Source: Gammaproteobacteria bacterium (GTDB taxonomy: Bacteria > Pseudomonadota > Gammaproteobacteria > Steroidobacterales > Woeseiaceae). Taken from it: a DNA stretch of 51,951 nt. The notes beneath the pieces were generated by a model. The model was not told where the DNA came from. It did not search any database and was given only the letters and a program-made list of their open reading frames with translations. Location of the stretch: assembly GCA_013151645.1 (NCBI GenBank), contig JAADHU010000001.1, positions 1 through 51,951 on the forward strand, read 5' to 3'. Both the position numbers and the translations under genes were made by a program. Below, in pieces: positions 39,951 to 49,526 of this stretch; position 1 is the first letter of the stretch; each line of letters opens with the position of its first letter.

Positions 39951-41078
39951 TCAGCTGATCCGCTCAAAGAAGCGCTTCACTGTATCCAGCCAGCCGCCCG
40001 CGCGCGGGCTGTGCTGCTCGCCACCATCGCTCACCAGATCGTCAAACTGACGTAACAAATCTTTTTGCGCGTCGGTCAGGTGAACCGGCGTTTCAACCGC
40101 AACCCGGGCGAACAAATCGCCTGTGCGGTGATCGCGTACGGTCACTACGCCTTTGTTGCGTAGCCGAAATACTTTGCCCGATTGTGTCCCGGGCGGAATT
40201 TTTAGTGACACATTGCCATCAAGCGTCGGCAATTCCACTTCCCCGCCAAGGGTCGCGGTCGCTATGCTGATGGGCACTTCACAGGACAGGTCCGCGCCCT
40301 CCCGTGCGAAAATCTTGTGTGAATTGACGCGAATTTCAACGTACAAGTCACCGGAGGGTCCTCCGTTTCTTCCCGCTTCGCCTTCGCCGGACAAACGAAT
40401 CCGATCGCCGTCGTCGACGCCGGCCGGAACTTTTACGGACAGTTTCCTGGTTTTCGCGACCCGACCACGGCCATGACATTTCTTGCAGGGATCGCTGATG
40501 ACGGTGCCCGCGCCCTTGCAGGACGGACAGGCTTGCTGGATCGAAAAAAAGCCCTGCTGCATACGTACCTGGCCAACGCCGCCGCAGGTTGTGCATTTGA
40601 CCGGCTCGGAGCCCTTTGCAGCGCCTTTGCCGTCACATTCCTCGCAGGCAACCTGGGTTGGAACTTCAATGGTTACTGCATCGCCATCGACGGCCTGCTC
40701 AAGGTCGAGTCGCAGCTCATAACCGAGGTCCGCGCCACGAAACACCTGGCTGCGACCGCGCCGTCCACCGCCGAATATATCGCCGAAAACATCGCCAAAA
40801 ACATCACCGAAGCCCTCCGCACCAAAACCGCCGCCGGCGCCGCCCGCCGCTCCCTGGAGTCCTTCATGACCGAAGCGATCATAGGTGGCGCGTTTGTCCG
40901 CATCGCTAAGCGCTTCGTAAGCCTCTTTCGATTCCTTAAATTTTTTCCCGGCCGACGTATCGTCTTTATTGCGATCCGGATGATGTTTCATTGCCAGACG
41001 ACGGTACGCCTTCTTGATCTCGTCATTCGACGCACTCTTCGATACACCGAGTACCTCGTAATAATCGCGTTTGGCCAT
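39951..41078 (-). CDS. dnaJ: Chaperone DnaJ (Hsp40)
   Basis: A 375-residue type I J-protein. The J domain has the HPD motif in KHHPDRN, the Gly/Phe region follows, and four zinc motifs read [28 protein letters not shown] and [10 protein letters not shown]. It stimulates DnaK and delivers substrates. It starts 85 bp after dnaK, with a strong hairpin between them. Confidence 0.98.
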   Translation of the reverse strand: MAKRDYYEVLGVSKSASNDEIKKAYRRLAMKHHPDRNKDDTSAGKKFKESKEAYEALSDADKRATYDRFGHEGLQGAAGGAGGGFGAEGFGDVFGDVFGDIFGGGRRGRSQVFRGADLGYELRLDLEQAVDGDAVTIEVPTQVACEECDGKGAAKGSEPVKCTTCGGVGQVRMQQGFFSIQQACPSCKGAGTVISDPCKKCHGRGRVAKTRKLSVKVPAGVDDGDRIRLSGEGEAGRNGGPSGDLYVEIRVNSHKIFAREGADLSCEVPISIATATLGGEVELPTLDGNVSLKIPPGTQSGKVFRLRNKGVVTVRDHRTGDLFARVAVETPVHLTDAQKDLLRQFDDLVSDGGEQHSPRAGGWLDTVKRFFERIS

Positions 41079-41098
41079 AGTGCAAACTGCCGTTAAAA

Positions 41099-41124
41099 GC
41101 CGGGCGCCCTTGCAGGCGCCCGGC
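41099..41124 (-). terminator. Hairpin between dnaK and dnaJ (attenuator)
   Basis: GCCGGGCGCC and GGCGCCCGGC pair perfectly over a 6-nt loop and are followed by TTTT. The short T-run suggests partial termination, lowering dnaJ relative to dnaK, or protection of the dnaK message end. Confidence 0.65.
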
Positions 41125-41163
41125 GATCTTCCATTACCCCGACCTCAATCCTTTCGCGAAGGA

Positions 41164-43098
41164 TCAGGCCTCTTTATTTTCTTCTTTGTCGTTGCTGTCG
41201 CCATCTACTTCCTCAAACTCGGCGTCAACGACATCGTCACCCTGATTCTCCGGCGCAGCATCGCCACCTTCCTCAGCCGCCTGATCCGCGTAAAGCTTCT
41301 GTGCTACTGCAGCAGATGCCTCGGCCAGTGCGCTGGTTTTTGCCTCGATTGCGGCCTGATCGCCGTCTTCCAGCACGGTCTTCAGATCGGCTATGGCCGA
41401 TTCGACCGCATGACGCTCCTCACCGGAAGCCTTTTCGCCCAGTTCGTTCAAGGTTTTTTCCGACGTGTGGATCAAGCTGTCCGCCTGATTGCGCGCGTCG
41501 ACAAGTTCACGAAACTTCTTGTCCTCCTCGGCATGGCTGGCAGCATCCTGCACCATCTTCTCGATCTCTTCATCCGCCAATCCACTGGAAGCCTTGATAA
41601 CGATGTTCTGGCTCTTGCCGGTGGCCTTGTCTTTGGCCGACACATTGAGGATGCCGTTTGCATCGATATCAAAGGTGACTTCGATCTGCGGCATACCTCG
41701 AGGTGCGGGCGGAATATCCGTCAGGTCAAACCGTCCCAGCGATTTGTTGTCCTGCGCTCTTTCACGCTCACCTTGCAGAACGTGAATCGTCACCGCGGTC
41801 TGATTTTCGTCGGCTGTCGAAAACACTTGTTCCGCATTGGCCGGAATCGTCGTGTTCTTGGGAATCAATTTTGTCAGCACGCTACCGAGTGTCTCAATGC
41901 CCAACGACAACGGCGTAACATCCAGCAGCAGTACATCCGTAACGTCGCCGGCCAGTACACCGCCCTGAATGGCCGCCCCGCTGGCAACCGCCTCATCAGG
42001 GTTCACATCCCGACGCGGTTCCTTGCCGAAGAAGTTTTGTACTTCTTCCTGCACTTTCGGCATGCGCGTTTGACCGCCAACCAGGATCACGTCGTCAATT
42101 TCGTTCACTTTTAAACCGGCATCCTGAAGCGCGATCTTGCACGGAGTAATCGTCTTGGCGACGAGTTCTTCGACCAGCGATTCCAGTTTGGCGCGCGTCA
42201 GCTTGATGGTCAGGTGCTTCGGCCCACTCGCATCGGCGGTAATGTAGGGCAGATTGATCTCGGTTTGCTGACCTGTCGACAATTCGATCTTCGCTTTCTC
42301 AGCCGCTTCCTTGAGCCGCTGCATCGCAAGCGGATCTTTGCTGATATCGACGCCACTCTCGCGCTCAAATTCCTTGGTCAAGTATTCGATAATGCGTAAA
42401 TCGAAATCTTCGCCGCCCAGGAAAGTGTCGCCGTTGGTCGCCAGTACTTCAAACTGGTGCTCACCATCCACTTCGGCTATTTCAATAACCGATACGTCAA
42501 AGGTGCCGCCACCCAGGTCATAAACGGCAATTTTCTTGTCGCCACGTTTCTTGTCCATGCCATAGGCCAACGCGGCGGCCGTCGGCTCATTGATGATACG
42601 GCGAACGTTGAGACCGGCAATCTTGCCGGCATCCTTCGTCGCCTGGCGTTGCGAGTCGTTAAAATAGGCAGGAACCGTGACGACAGCTTCGGTCACTTCT
42701 TCACCCAGATAATCCTCCGCCGTCTTTTTCATTTTCATCAGCACGCGCGCTGAAATCTCCGGCGGTGCCATGGTCTTGCCGTTTACCTCGACCCAGGCAT
42801 CGCCATTGTCCGCCTTGGCAATTTTATACGGCACCATATCAATATCGCGCTGTACAACGTCGTCCTCGAAGCGCCTGCCAATCAGCCGCTTAACCGCAAA
42901 AAGCGTGTTGTGCGGGTTGGTAACGGCCTGCCGCTTTGCGGACTGACCGACCAATACCTGGTCGTCTTTGGTAAAGGCGACGATCGACGGCGTGGTTCGA
43001 TCGCCCTCGCTGTTTTCAATCACCTTTGGCTGGTCGCCTTCCATCACGGCGACGCAGGAATTTGTGGTTCCCAGGTCGATTCCAATTACTCTGCCCAT
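41164..43098 (-). CDS. dnaK: Chaperone DnaK (Hsp70)
   Basis: A 644-residue Hsp70. The N-terminal [13 protein letters not shown], the [26 protein letters not shown] block and the [10 protein letters not shown] signature are intact. The acidic tail ends in a run like that of other bacteria ([13 protein letters not shown]). The 106-bp region upstream carries its own heat-shock-type promoter. Confidence 0.99.
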   Translation of the reverse strand: MGRVIGIDLGTTNSCVAVMEGDQPKVIENSEGDRTTPSIVAFTKDDQVLVGQSAKRQAVTNPHNTLFAVKRLIGRRFEDDVVQRDIDMVPYKIAKADNGDAWVEVNGKTMAPPEISARVLMKMKKTAEDYLGEEVTEAVVTVPAYFNDSQRQATKDAGKIAGLNVRRIINEPTAAALAYGMDKKRGDKKIAVYDLGGGTFDVSVIEIAEVDGEHQFEVLATNGDTFLGGEDFDLRIIEYLTKEFERESGVDISKDPLAMQRLKEAAEKAKIELSTGQQTEINLPYITADASGPKHLTIKLTRAKLESLVEELVAKTITPCKIALQDAGLKVNEIDDVILVGGQTRMPKVQEEVQNFFGKEPRRDVNPDEAVASGAAIQGGVLAGDVTDVLLLDVTPLSLGIETLGSVLTKLIPKNTTIPANAEQVFSTADENQTAVTIHVLQGERERAQDNKSLGRFDLTDIPPAPRGMPQIEVTFDIDANGILNVSAKDKATGKSQNIVIKASSGLADEEIEKMVQDAASHAEEDKKFRELVDARNQADSLIHTSEKTLNELGEKASGEERHAVESAIADLKTVLEDGDQAAIEAKTSALAEASAAVAQKLYADQAAEEGGDAAPENQGDDVVDAEFEEVDGDSNDKEENKEA

Positions 43099-43148
43099 GA
43101 TCTATGTTCTCCACATTCTAAATTGGGTTTAAGTCAAAACTTGCTGAT

Positions 43149-43176
43149 ACGTGGGGCCGCGACGAACACTTTCAAG
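43149..43176 (-). promoter_or_regulatory. RpoH-type promoter of dnaK
   Basis: CTTGAAA (43170-43176) and CCCCACGT (43149-43156) are 13 bp apart on the minus strand, an almost perfect match to the sigma-32 consensus CTTGAAA-N11-14-CCCCATNT. It drives dnaK apart from grpE. Confidence 0.85.
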
Positions 43177-43204
43177 CGCCGGCATGCCCCTAAATGGGCT
43201 GTTT

Positions 43205-43804
43205 TCAGCCGGATTGCCCGTTTTCAGGCGCTTCCTGAGCCACCACCACTCTCGCCGGACGCAATAGACGGCCATTGAGCGTGTAGCCCTTCTGAAATAC
43301 GGCCATGACGGAGCCGGGCTCAACGTCGCTGGACGGTTGCATGGTCATGGCTTCGTGCAGTTCCGGATCGAACGGTTCACCGTGAGGATCAAGCTCGGCA
43401 ATACCAAACTGCTGCATCAGCGTGGACAGCAATTTCAGGGTTGCCTGACTCCCCTTCAGCAACGTCTCGGCGCCGGATTCGGCACCGGCTTCAATGCCCA
43501 TTTCCAGGCTGTCTCGTACGGCGAGCAATTCTCGAGCGAAGCGCTCCAACGAAAACTTATGGGCGTTCTGAACATCCCGCGCCGCACGCTTGCGCACATT
43601 TTCCAGTTCGGCTGCCGTGCGCAGGTATTTATCCCAGTTTTCATCCGCCTTTGCCTGCAAAACCTCCAACGGATCGTTCGCGGCAGCATCGCTTCGCGCA
43701 TCGGCACCCGTCTCCGGGCTCGTTCCCTGCGTGGTTTCACTGTCCTCCGGCGGCACGTCTTTTGTCGACATATCGTTGTCATCCCGTTCGGGCTGTCCAC
43801 TCAT
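43205..43804 (-). CDS. grpE: Nucleotide exchange factor GrpE
   Basis: A 199-residue protein with an acidic disordered N-terminus, a long coiled coil (DENWDKYLRTAAELENVRKR), and the conserved beta-wing near the C-terminus (VMAVFQKGYTLNGRLLRPARVVVA). It releases ADP from DnaK. It is the second gene of the hrcA-grpE-dnaK-dnaJ group. Confidence 0.98.
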   Translation of the reverse strand: MSGQPERDDNDMSTKDVPPEDSETTQGTSPETGADARSDAAANDPLEVLQAKADENWDKYLRTAAELENVRKRAARDVQNAHKFSLERFARELLAVRDSLEMGIEAGAESGAETLLKGSQATLKLLSTLMQQFGIAELDPHGEPFDPELHEAMTMQPSSDVEPGSVMAVFQKGYTLNGRLLRPARVVVAQEAPENGQSG

Positions 43805-43877
43805 TACCTGCTTGCTCCAATCAAGAACTGCGGGACCAGACCGGATTTCCGATGGCCGCTGTAGAAAGATGCTGGGA

Positions 43878-43906
43878 GTGTGGGGATTTGATGGAAAATA
43901 TCAAGG
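43878..43906 (-). promoter_or_regulatory. RpoH-type promoter of grpE
   Basis: CCTTGATA (43899-43906) and CCCCACAC (43878-43885) are 13 bp apart on the minus strand, a strong match to the sigma-32 consensus. It lies between hrcA and grpE, about 75 bp before the grpE start. Confidence 0.8.
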
Positions 43907-43930
43907 CCGCGGTCCCGTTCAATGCCGAAT

Positions 43931-44989
43931 CTAGTCGCCGGACTCCAACGCAGATCCGAGCAGCCTGGCAGTAACCTCGACGATAGGCACAACGCGATCG
44001 TAGGCCATTCGAGTGGGTCCAATCACGCCCAGCACGCCAATCTGGTCGTCGTCGACGCCGAACGGTGCCGTAACGACGCTACAATCGTCGAGAATGCGGT
44101 AGCCCGACTCCTCACCGATGAATATCTGCACACCGCTGGCGCTGATACTTCGATCGAGTAAATCGATCATCATGCGTTTCTTTGCGAAGGCGTCGAACAA
44201 TCCTCGCAGTGTGCCAATGTCCGATAACTCGGCAAATTCCATCAGATTACGCTCGCCGGCAAGAATAAACTCGCTGCGCGGTGTCGTCGCCCCCTCCATC
44301 GCCGACTGCGCCACAGAGACGATATCGAGCATCGCCTGATTCATCGAATCACGGGTTGTTTCCAGATCCTCGATCAATCGGGCGTGTATATCGCTGAGGT
44401 CAACCCCGGCGTAATTGTCATTGATGTAGTTGGCCGCCCGTTGTAACTCGCTGGCCGTATGCACATCCTGCGTATGCAGGATGCGGTTTTGCACCTCTCG
44501 GTCATTGATAACCAGTATCGCCAGCACCTGGTTGTCAGAAAGCGGCAAAAACTCGATCTGGCGCAGCTGCGCCTGCTTGCCTTTCGGTACGGTCACGACG
44601 CCTGCCAGACTCGTTATGCGTGAGAGCATGTCGGACACTTTGCCAACCAGCTGGTTCGTATCGTCCTGTGAGCCGTCGAATTCAGTCCGCAGCTCTTCGA
44701 CATCCCGCTCATTGGGCGCTTTGTAGCGTACCAGCGTATCGACGAACATCCGGTAGCCGCGCGGCGTTGGAATACGGCCAGCCGACGTATGCGGTGCGGC
44801 AATCAGGCCCATCTCTTCCAGATCGGACATGACGTTGCGAATAGTGGCCGGACTTAAGTCAATGCGGGCATCGCGCGACAGGGTCCGGGAACCTACCGGC
44901 ATGCCGTCGCGAATATGCCGTTGTATCAGTACCTTCAGCAAATACTGAGCGCGTTCATTCGGCAATGTTGTTACGGCGTCTGCGGACAT
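43931..44989 (-). CDS. hrcA: Heat-inducible transcription repressor HrcA
   Basis: A repressor with an N-terminal winged helix (DGMPVGSRTLSRDARIDLSPATIRNVMSDLEEMGLI, the recognition region) and a C-terminal GAF-like domain. It usually binds CIRCE near groE and dnaK genes and is folded by GroEL. I use ATG 44989 (about 352 residues); a TTG at 45055 gives 374. No CIRCE was found in the window, so its targets are probably elsewhere. Divergent from nadK. Confidence 0.96.
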   Translation of the reverse strand: MSADAVTTLPNERAQYLLKVLIQRHIRDGMPVGSRTLSRDARIDLSPATIRNVMSDLEEMGLIAAPHTSAGRIPTPRGYRMFVDTLVRYKAPNERDVEELRTEFDGSQDDTNQLVGKVSDMLSRITSLAGVVTVPKGKQAQLRQIEFLPLSDNQVLAILVINDREVQNRILHTQDVHTASELQRAANYINDNYAGVDLSDIHARLIEDLETTRDSMNQAMLDIVSVAQSAMEGATTPRSEFILAGERNLMEFAELSDIGTLRGLFDAFAKKRMMIDLLDRSISASGVQIFIGEESGYRILDDCSVVTAPFGVDDDQIGVLGVIGPTRMAYDRVVPIVEVTARLLGSALESGD

Positions 44990-45154
44990 TTTGAATAAAA
45001 ATGAAGAATCAGGCCTGGAGTTGACTGTGCTACTGTTAATTTCAGACGCTAGCAACGGCTTGGCGAGCGGTCAAGGGTTTGCAACAATTGGCGCCTGGTC
45101 GCGAATTGCCTGTATTGCGGGCACACGGATTGAACCTGCTTTATTCCAACTAAT

Positions 45155-46063
45155 ATGAAGAATGAATTCAACACGATAGCCATTGTTGGGCGAGATGACG
45201 ATCCGCGCGTCACGGAACCGATGACACGCCTCGCCGAATACCTGATCAACGCCGGCCGCGATGTCATCGCTGCAGCGGGGGTTTCGCTGGGAATCGCGCT
45301 GCGCGAAGTCGAAGAAACCGGCCTGGCGGCCGAGGCCGATCTGATGATTGCCGTCGGCGGAGACGGCACGATGCTCTACGCGGCGGGTCTTGCCCAACGT
45401 CAGGCGGTACCGCTATTGGGAATCAATCGTGGTCGTTTGGGCTTTCTTGCCGACATTACGCCGGACGAGATGCTGGTCAGTCTCGGGCGTGTTCTCGACG
45501 GCGACTACAAACGCGAATTGCGATTGTTACTCAAAGCCAGCATCGTCGACGGCAACGGCGAGACACAGTCGGCCGTGGCACTTAACGACGTTGTCCTGCA
45601 ACGTCGTGAGTCCGGTCGATTGCTCGATTTCAGCACCCGCATCGGGGGGCGATATGTCAACACGCACTCCGGCGATGGCCTGATCGTGGCCACACCAACC
45701 GGGTCGACCGCCTATTCCCTGAGCTGCGGCGGACCCATCATGGAACCGGCGCTGGATGCGGTCGCGATTGTACCGATCTGCCCGCATACGCTGAGTGACC
45801 GACCGATTGTCATACCGGCGGATCAACAGATCGAAGTGACGTTGCTTGAAAGAACCGATTCGCGGGCGGAGGTGATTGTCGACGGGCGCAGCATTGGAGA
45901 GATTAGTGCTGGCGACCGGTTATTGATATCGCGATCCGAGCAGCGCATTACATTGCTCCACCCGTCCGGCTACGACTACTACGAAACCCTGCGCGCCAAG
46001 TTGCACTGGGGTCTCGATAGCCGCATGCGGCACAGCGATGTCGACGTCGGAGGAAACAGCTGA
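45155..46063 (+). CDS. nadK: NAD kinase
   Basis: A 302-residue kinase that phosphorylates NAD to NADP. VGGDGTMLYA holds the catalytic Asp, and GDGLIVATPTGSTAYSLSCGGPI is the second conserved block. It is divergent from hrcA and its stop overlaps the recN start by 1 nt (TGATG), so the two are coupled. Confidence 0.98.
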   Translation: MKNEFNTIAIVGRDDDPRVTEPMTRLAEYLINAGRDVIAAAGVSLGIALREVEETGLAAEADLMIAVGGDGTMLYAAGLAQRQAVPLLGINRGRLGFLADITPDEMLVSLGRVLDGDYKRELRLLLKASIVDGNGETQSAVALNDVVLQRRESGRLLDFSTRIGGRYVNTHSGDGLIVATPTGSTAYSLSCGGPIMEPALDAVAIVPICPHTLSDRPIVIPADQQIEVTLLERTDSRAEVIVDGRSIGEISAGDRLLISRSEQRITLLHPSGYDYYETLRAKLHWGLDSRMRHSDVDVGGNS

Positions 46064-47766
46064 TGCTGCGAAGTTTGCAGGTGCGCAATTTCGCGATCGT
46101 CGACGAGGTCAACGTTGATTTCGCGGCCGGCATGACGGTATTGACCGGCGAAACCGGCGCGGGAAAATCCATACTGGTCGATGCGCTGGGTCTCGTGCTG
46201 GGCGAACGAGGCGGCCTCGGCATTGTCCGGGAAGGAACGAAACGGGCCGAATTCAGCGCTGAATTCGATCTCGCGGATCACCGTGTTGCCCGGGACTGGC
46301 TGGTGGACCAGGCACTGGACCTGGACGACGAATGCATATTGCGGCGCGTGATCGCGGCGGACGGCCGTTCGCGCGCGTTCATCAACGGCAATGCGGTGTC
46401 ATTGCAAAGTCTGAAGTCACTGGGTGAATTGCTGCTGGACATTCATGGGCAGCATTTCCACCAGTCGCTGGGACATCGCGACGTACAACGCAATCTCCTC
46501 GATCATTTCGGTGGATTGCAGTCGCTGCTCAAAAGCTGCGCAGACGCTTTCGCGCACTGGCGAGCATTGGCCGATGAACTCGCTGAGGTCAACGCTGCAC
46601 ATGCTGACCGTGAGGCACGGCTGGAACTGCTGGAGTTTCAGGTGCAGGAATTCGATGCACTCGATCTGCAGCCGGAAGAACTACCCGCCCTTAAAGCGGA
46701 ACGTCAAAAGCGGCAAAACAGTGGCCGGCTTGCTGACGGCCTGAGCCGGGTTCTGGACGATATGTACGACGGCGAATCGGCAACGGCTCAAAGCCTTCTG
46801 GGCACGGCCTGCCAGACCCTTTCATCCCTGAGTTCATACGACGAAACGCTGGCGCCGACGCACCAGCTACTCGAGGAGGCCGGCATCCAGGTGGCCGAAG
46901 CAACGGATATCCTGCGACGTTACCGCGAGAGCCTCGATGCCGATCCAAATCGGCAGGAATGGATCGAGGAACGACTGGATGCCATTCAATCGATCGCGCG
47001 CAAGCACAAGGTCGAAGCCGAAGACCTCGGTGAAATACGCGATCGCCTTCGCACCCAGCTTGACGAACTCCGCAACGCCGGCAAACGCAGCACGCAACTC
47101 GGAAATGAAGTGTCCGACGCGCAAGCACAATACCTGCAATTGGCCAGTGATTTATCCGCCGGTCGACAGCGAGCTGCCGGCAAGTTCGGCACAGCGGTCA
47201 CCAACGCGATGGCAGGTCTTGGCATGCCCGGCGGCGTATTCGAAGTATCGGTTGAGTCGGGGTCGGCCGACGAGGCCCGTGCGTGGGGCATGGATTCGAT
47301 TGAGTACCTGATTAGTGCCAATCCCGGGCAAAAACCGACGGCACTCGCGAAAGTCGCCTCCGGAGGGGAGTTGTCGCGCATGAGTCTTTCCATCCAGGTC
47401 ATCGCGAGCGACGGCAGTCAGATACCAACCATGGTATTCGATGAAGTTGACAGCGGTGTCGGCGGCGGTGTTGCCGAAATGGTCGGACGACGTCTTTGCG
47501 AACTGGGCGCCAGTCGCCAGGTCTTGTGTGTCACCCATCTGGCCCAGGTTGCGGTGCAGGCCGATAACCATTTCCGCATTAATAAAATGACCGACGGAAA
47601 ATCGACTCGTATTGGCGTGGCCCTGTTGAACAAGGACGAACGGGTCGAAGAATTGGCACGCATGCTCGGCGGTGTTGAAATCACCCAGCGCACCCGCGAG
47701 CATGCCGCTGAAATGCTGGCGAAGGGCGGCCGTAAGATCGTTGCCCGGAAACGCGCCACCCGCTAG
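46063..47766 (+). CDS. recN: DNA repair protein RecN
   Basis: A 567-residue SMC-like ATPase of double-strand-break repair. It has Walker A (LTGETGAGKSILVDALGLV), a central coiled coil of about 200 residues, the ABC signature ASGGELSRMSL and Walker B VFDEVDSGVGG. In relatives it is controlled by SOS; I saw no clear LexA box here because its start is inside the nadK end. Confidence 0.98.
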   Translation: MLRSLQVRNFAIVDEVNVDFAAGMTVLTGETGAGKSILVDALGLVLGERGGLGIVREGTKRAEFSAEFDLADHRVARDWLVDQALDLDDECILRRVIAADGRSRAFINGNAVSLQSLKSLGELLLDIHGQHFHQSLGHRDVQRNLLDHFGGLQSLLKSCADAFAHWRALADELAEVNAAHADREARLELLEFQVQEFDALDLQPEELPALKAERQKRQNSGRLADGLSRVLDDMYDGESATAQSLLGTACQTLSSLSSYDETLAPTHQLLEEAGIQVAEATDILRRYRESLDADPNRQEWIEERLDAIQSIARKHKVEAEDLGEIRDRLRTQLDELRNAGKRSTQLGNEVSDAQAQYLQLASDLSAGRQRAAGKFGTAVTNAMAGLGMPGGVFEVSVESGSADEARAWGMDSIEYLISANPGQKPTALAKVASGGELSRMSLSIQVIASDGSQIPTMVFDEVDSGVGGGVAEMVGRRLCELGASRQVLCVTHLAQVAVQADNHFRINKMTDGKSTRIGVALLNKDERVEELARMLGGVEITQRTREHAAEMLAKGGRKIVARKRATR

Positions 47767-47796
47767 GCAGCACGGCCGAGCAACCGGCGCCACCGA

Positions 47797-48216
47797 TCAG
47801 GTATCGTCGTCTTTTGTCATCGGCCTCACGTACAGGACCAGGCTGTGATCGATCAGCTCATAGTTATGCTTCTTCGCGATCGCGCGTTGCAGCACTTCTA
47901 TTTCTTCATTCACAAACTCAATGACATCGCCGGTTTCGACGCACACCATATGATCGTGATGATCGCCCTGATCAAGTTCGAAAACCGAGTGCCCACCTTC
48001 AAAATTGTGCCGCGTCACCAGCGACGCAACCTCAAACTGGGTCAAAACCCGGTAGACCGTCGCCAGACCAATGTCGTCACCTGACTCCAGCAGGAGCTTG
48101 TAAATATCCTCCGCACTCATGTGCCTTTGCGAATTGGTTTCGAGTATCTCGAGGATTTTCAACCGTGGCAGGGTGACTTTCAGTCCGACCTTACGAAGTT
48201 CCTGGCGCTGCAGCAT
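47797..48216 (-). CDS. fur: Ferric uptake regulator Fur
   Basis: A 139-residue repressor. The N-terminal winged helix reads LRKVGLKVTLPRLKILEIL and the metal site HHDHMVCVETGDVIEF follows. The second Cys of the CxxC structural zinc motif is absent (CVET), as in Pseudomonas-type Fur. I use ATG 48216 rather than the far upstream start. It is divergent from bamE. Confidence 0.96.
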   Translation of the reverse strand: MLQRQELRKVGLKVTLPRLKILEILETNSQRHMSAEDIYKLLLESGDDIGLATVYRVLTQFEVASLVTRHNFEGGHSVFELDQGDHHDHMVCVETGDVIEFVNEEIEVLQRAIAKKHNYELIDHSLVLYVRPMTKDDDT

Positions 48217-48380
48217 TGCTCGTATCTCGTGTAGGGAAAATGTCGCACAGCTACCGCCGCGCAAATCAAATAGGTATGATTCCGGCCTATTATGAACCAT
48301 TGGATGAAACTCATCCAACCTCACTCGCGTCTGGGGCGATGTCAGCAACCCGGACCGAGAATCAGAAAGAGCCAAACAGT

Positions 48381-48707
48381 ATGCGTAAACTGCTCCAAAC
48401 TTTCCTCGTGCTACTGGCATTGAGCGCTATTTCCGGCTGCGTCTATCAGCCACCCATGTCACAGGGGAACGTGCTGGAACAGACGGATATCGACCAGGTC
48501 GAAGTGGGCATGACTCAGTCCCAGGTCCGATTCCTCCTCGGCACGCCGATGATCGACGACCCGTTTCATAAGAATCGCTGGGACTATGTCTATTTTCTGA
48601 AAATCGGCCGCCAGGCTGCCGGTTTCAAGCGTTGGGTGTCGATAGATTTCGTCGACGGACGCGTCAGCGAGATCATCGAGAACCAGGAGCTCAGCCCGAA
48701 GCTCTAA
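48381..48707 (+). CDS. bamE: Outer-membrane assembly lipoprotein BamE
   Basis: A 108-residue lipoprotein. The signal peptide ends in SAISGC, a lipobox with Cys near residue 20. The SmpA/OmlA domain has VEVGMTQSQVRFLLGTPM and NRWDYVYFL. It helps the BAM complex fold outer-membrane proteins. The start is ATG 48381. It is divergent from fur, the conserved arrangement. Confidence 0.96.
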   Translation: MRKLLQTFLVLLALSAISGCVYQPPMSQGNVLEQTDIDQVEVGMTQSQVRFLLGTPMIDDPFHKNRWDYVYFLKIGRQAAGFKRWVSIDFVDGRVSEIIENQELSPKL

Positions 48708-48752
48708 TACCGGACGACCGACCGATCGCCGAGCGCCGAACAGGCCTGATCG

Positions 48753-49028
48753 CTAGTCGGAATCGGCCCGCTCGCGGCGGGCTTCGCGCGGGTCTTTTCG
48801 CAAGTTTCGATACAGTTCGATTCGATCGCCGTCTTGAAGCACCTGTGTTTTTTCGACGAGTCGGCCCCATATCCCGACAGGACATCGCTGCAAGCTGTCA
48901 TCGGGAAACATGCTGGCGATCGACGATAATGCGATGGCCGCGACGACCGTTGTACCGTGTTCGACCTGAAGCTGAATTAATTCCTGGCGATCTGCCGTCG
49001 CATAGACAATTTCAACACTGACAAGCAT
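48753..49028 (-). CDS. rnfH: RnfH family protein
   Basis: A 91-residue ubiquitin-like fold protein (UPF0125). VEIVYATADRQELIQLQVEHGTTV and LQDGDRIELYRNLRKDPREARRERA match the family end. I use ATG 49028; earlier starts lie in ratA. Function in relatives is unclear; it lies beside ratA as in many proteobacteria. Confidence 0.93.
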   Translation of the reverse strand: MLVSVEIVYATADRQELIQLQVEHGTTVVAAIALSSIASMFPDDSLQRCPVGIWGRLVEKTQVLQDGDRIELYRNLRKDPREARRERADSD

Positions 49029-49035
49029 CGCCAGA

Positions 49036-49473
49036 CTAACGCTGGCCGAAAATTTGTGCGGCCCTACGGGCGAAAGCATCCACCATGGAGTTACAGGTTT
49101 CTTCGAAAAAGGCACCAAACATCATCTCGACGACCATACTTTTAAACTGAAATTCGAGTTCAAGGCTCACCTTGCTGCCGTCGTCACCAAGGTCCTTGAA
49201 TTGCCACCCTCCCTGTAAATGCCGGAAGGGTCCGCCAACCAGGGCAAGATCGATGGCGGTGAATTCGTGACGCGTATTAAGTGTCGTAAAATGATTGCTC
49301 ATTGAGCCTTTGTGCAGCTCAAGCGTTGCTTCAACCGTCTCGTCGCAACGATTATGAACCTCGGCGTCGTTGCACCAGGGCAAGAACTCCGGATACGCCT
49401 CTACATCGTCCACCAGAACGAACATGTCCCGCGCTGAATAAGGAACCAGGGCGCTACGATTTACTTTTCGCAT
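49036..49473 (-). CDS. ratA: RatA/COQ10-family START-like protein
   Basis: A 145-residue START/COQ10-type protein. The N-terminus has the pattern VNRSALVPYSARDMFVLVDDVEAYPEFLPWC. Members bind ubiquinone or, as E. coli RatA, affect ribosome association. It precedes rnfH by 7 bp and is probably co-transcribed. Confidence 0.94.
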   Translation of the reverse strand: MRKVNRSALVPYSARDMFVLVDDVEAYPEFLPWCNDAEVHNRCDETVEATLELHKGSMSNHFTTLNTRHEFTAIDLALVGGPFRHLQGGWQFKDLGDDGSKVSLELEFQFKSMVVEMMFGAFFEETCNSMVDAFARRAAQIFGQR

Positions 49474-49526
49474 AACTCAAAACCACATTTAGTTAACAAC
49501 TCAGACATTGTTCCGAATCGCCGCCC

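Noticed and set aside
45021-45066. CIRCE-like inverted repeat before hrcA
   Set aside because: Only TGCTA/TAGCA cores match; the TTAGCACTC-N9-GAGTGCTAA pattern and spacing are absent.
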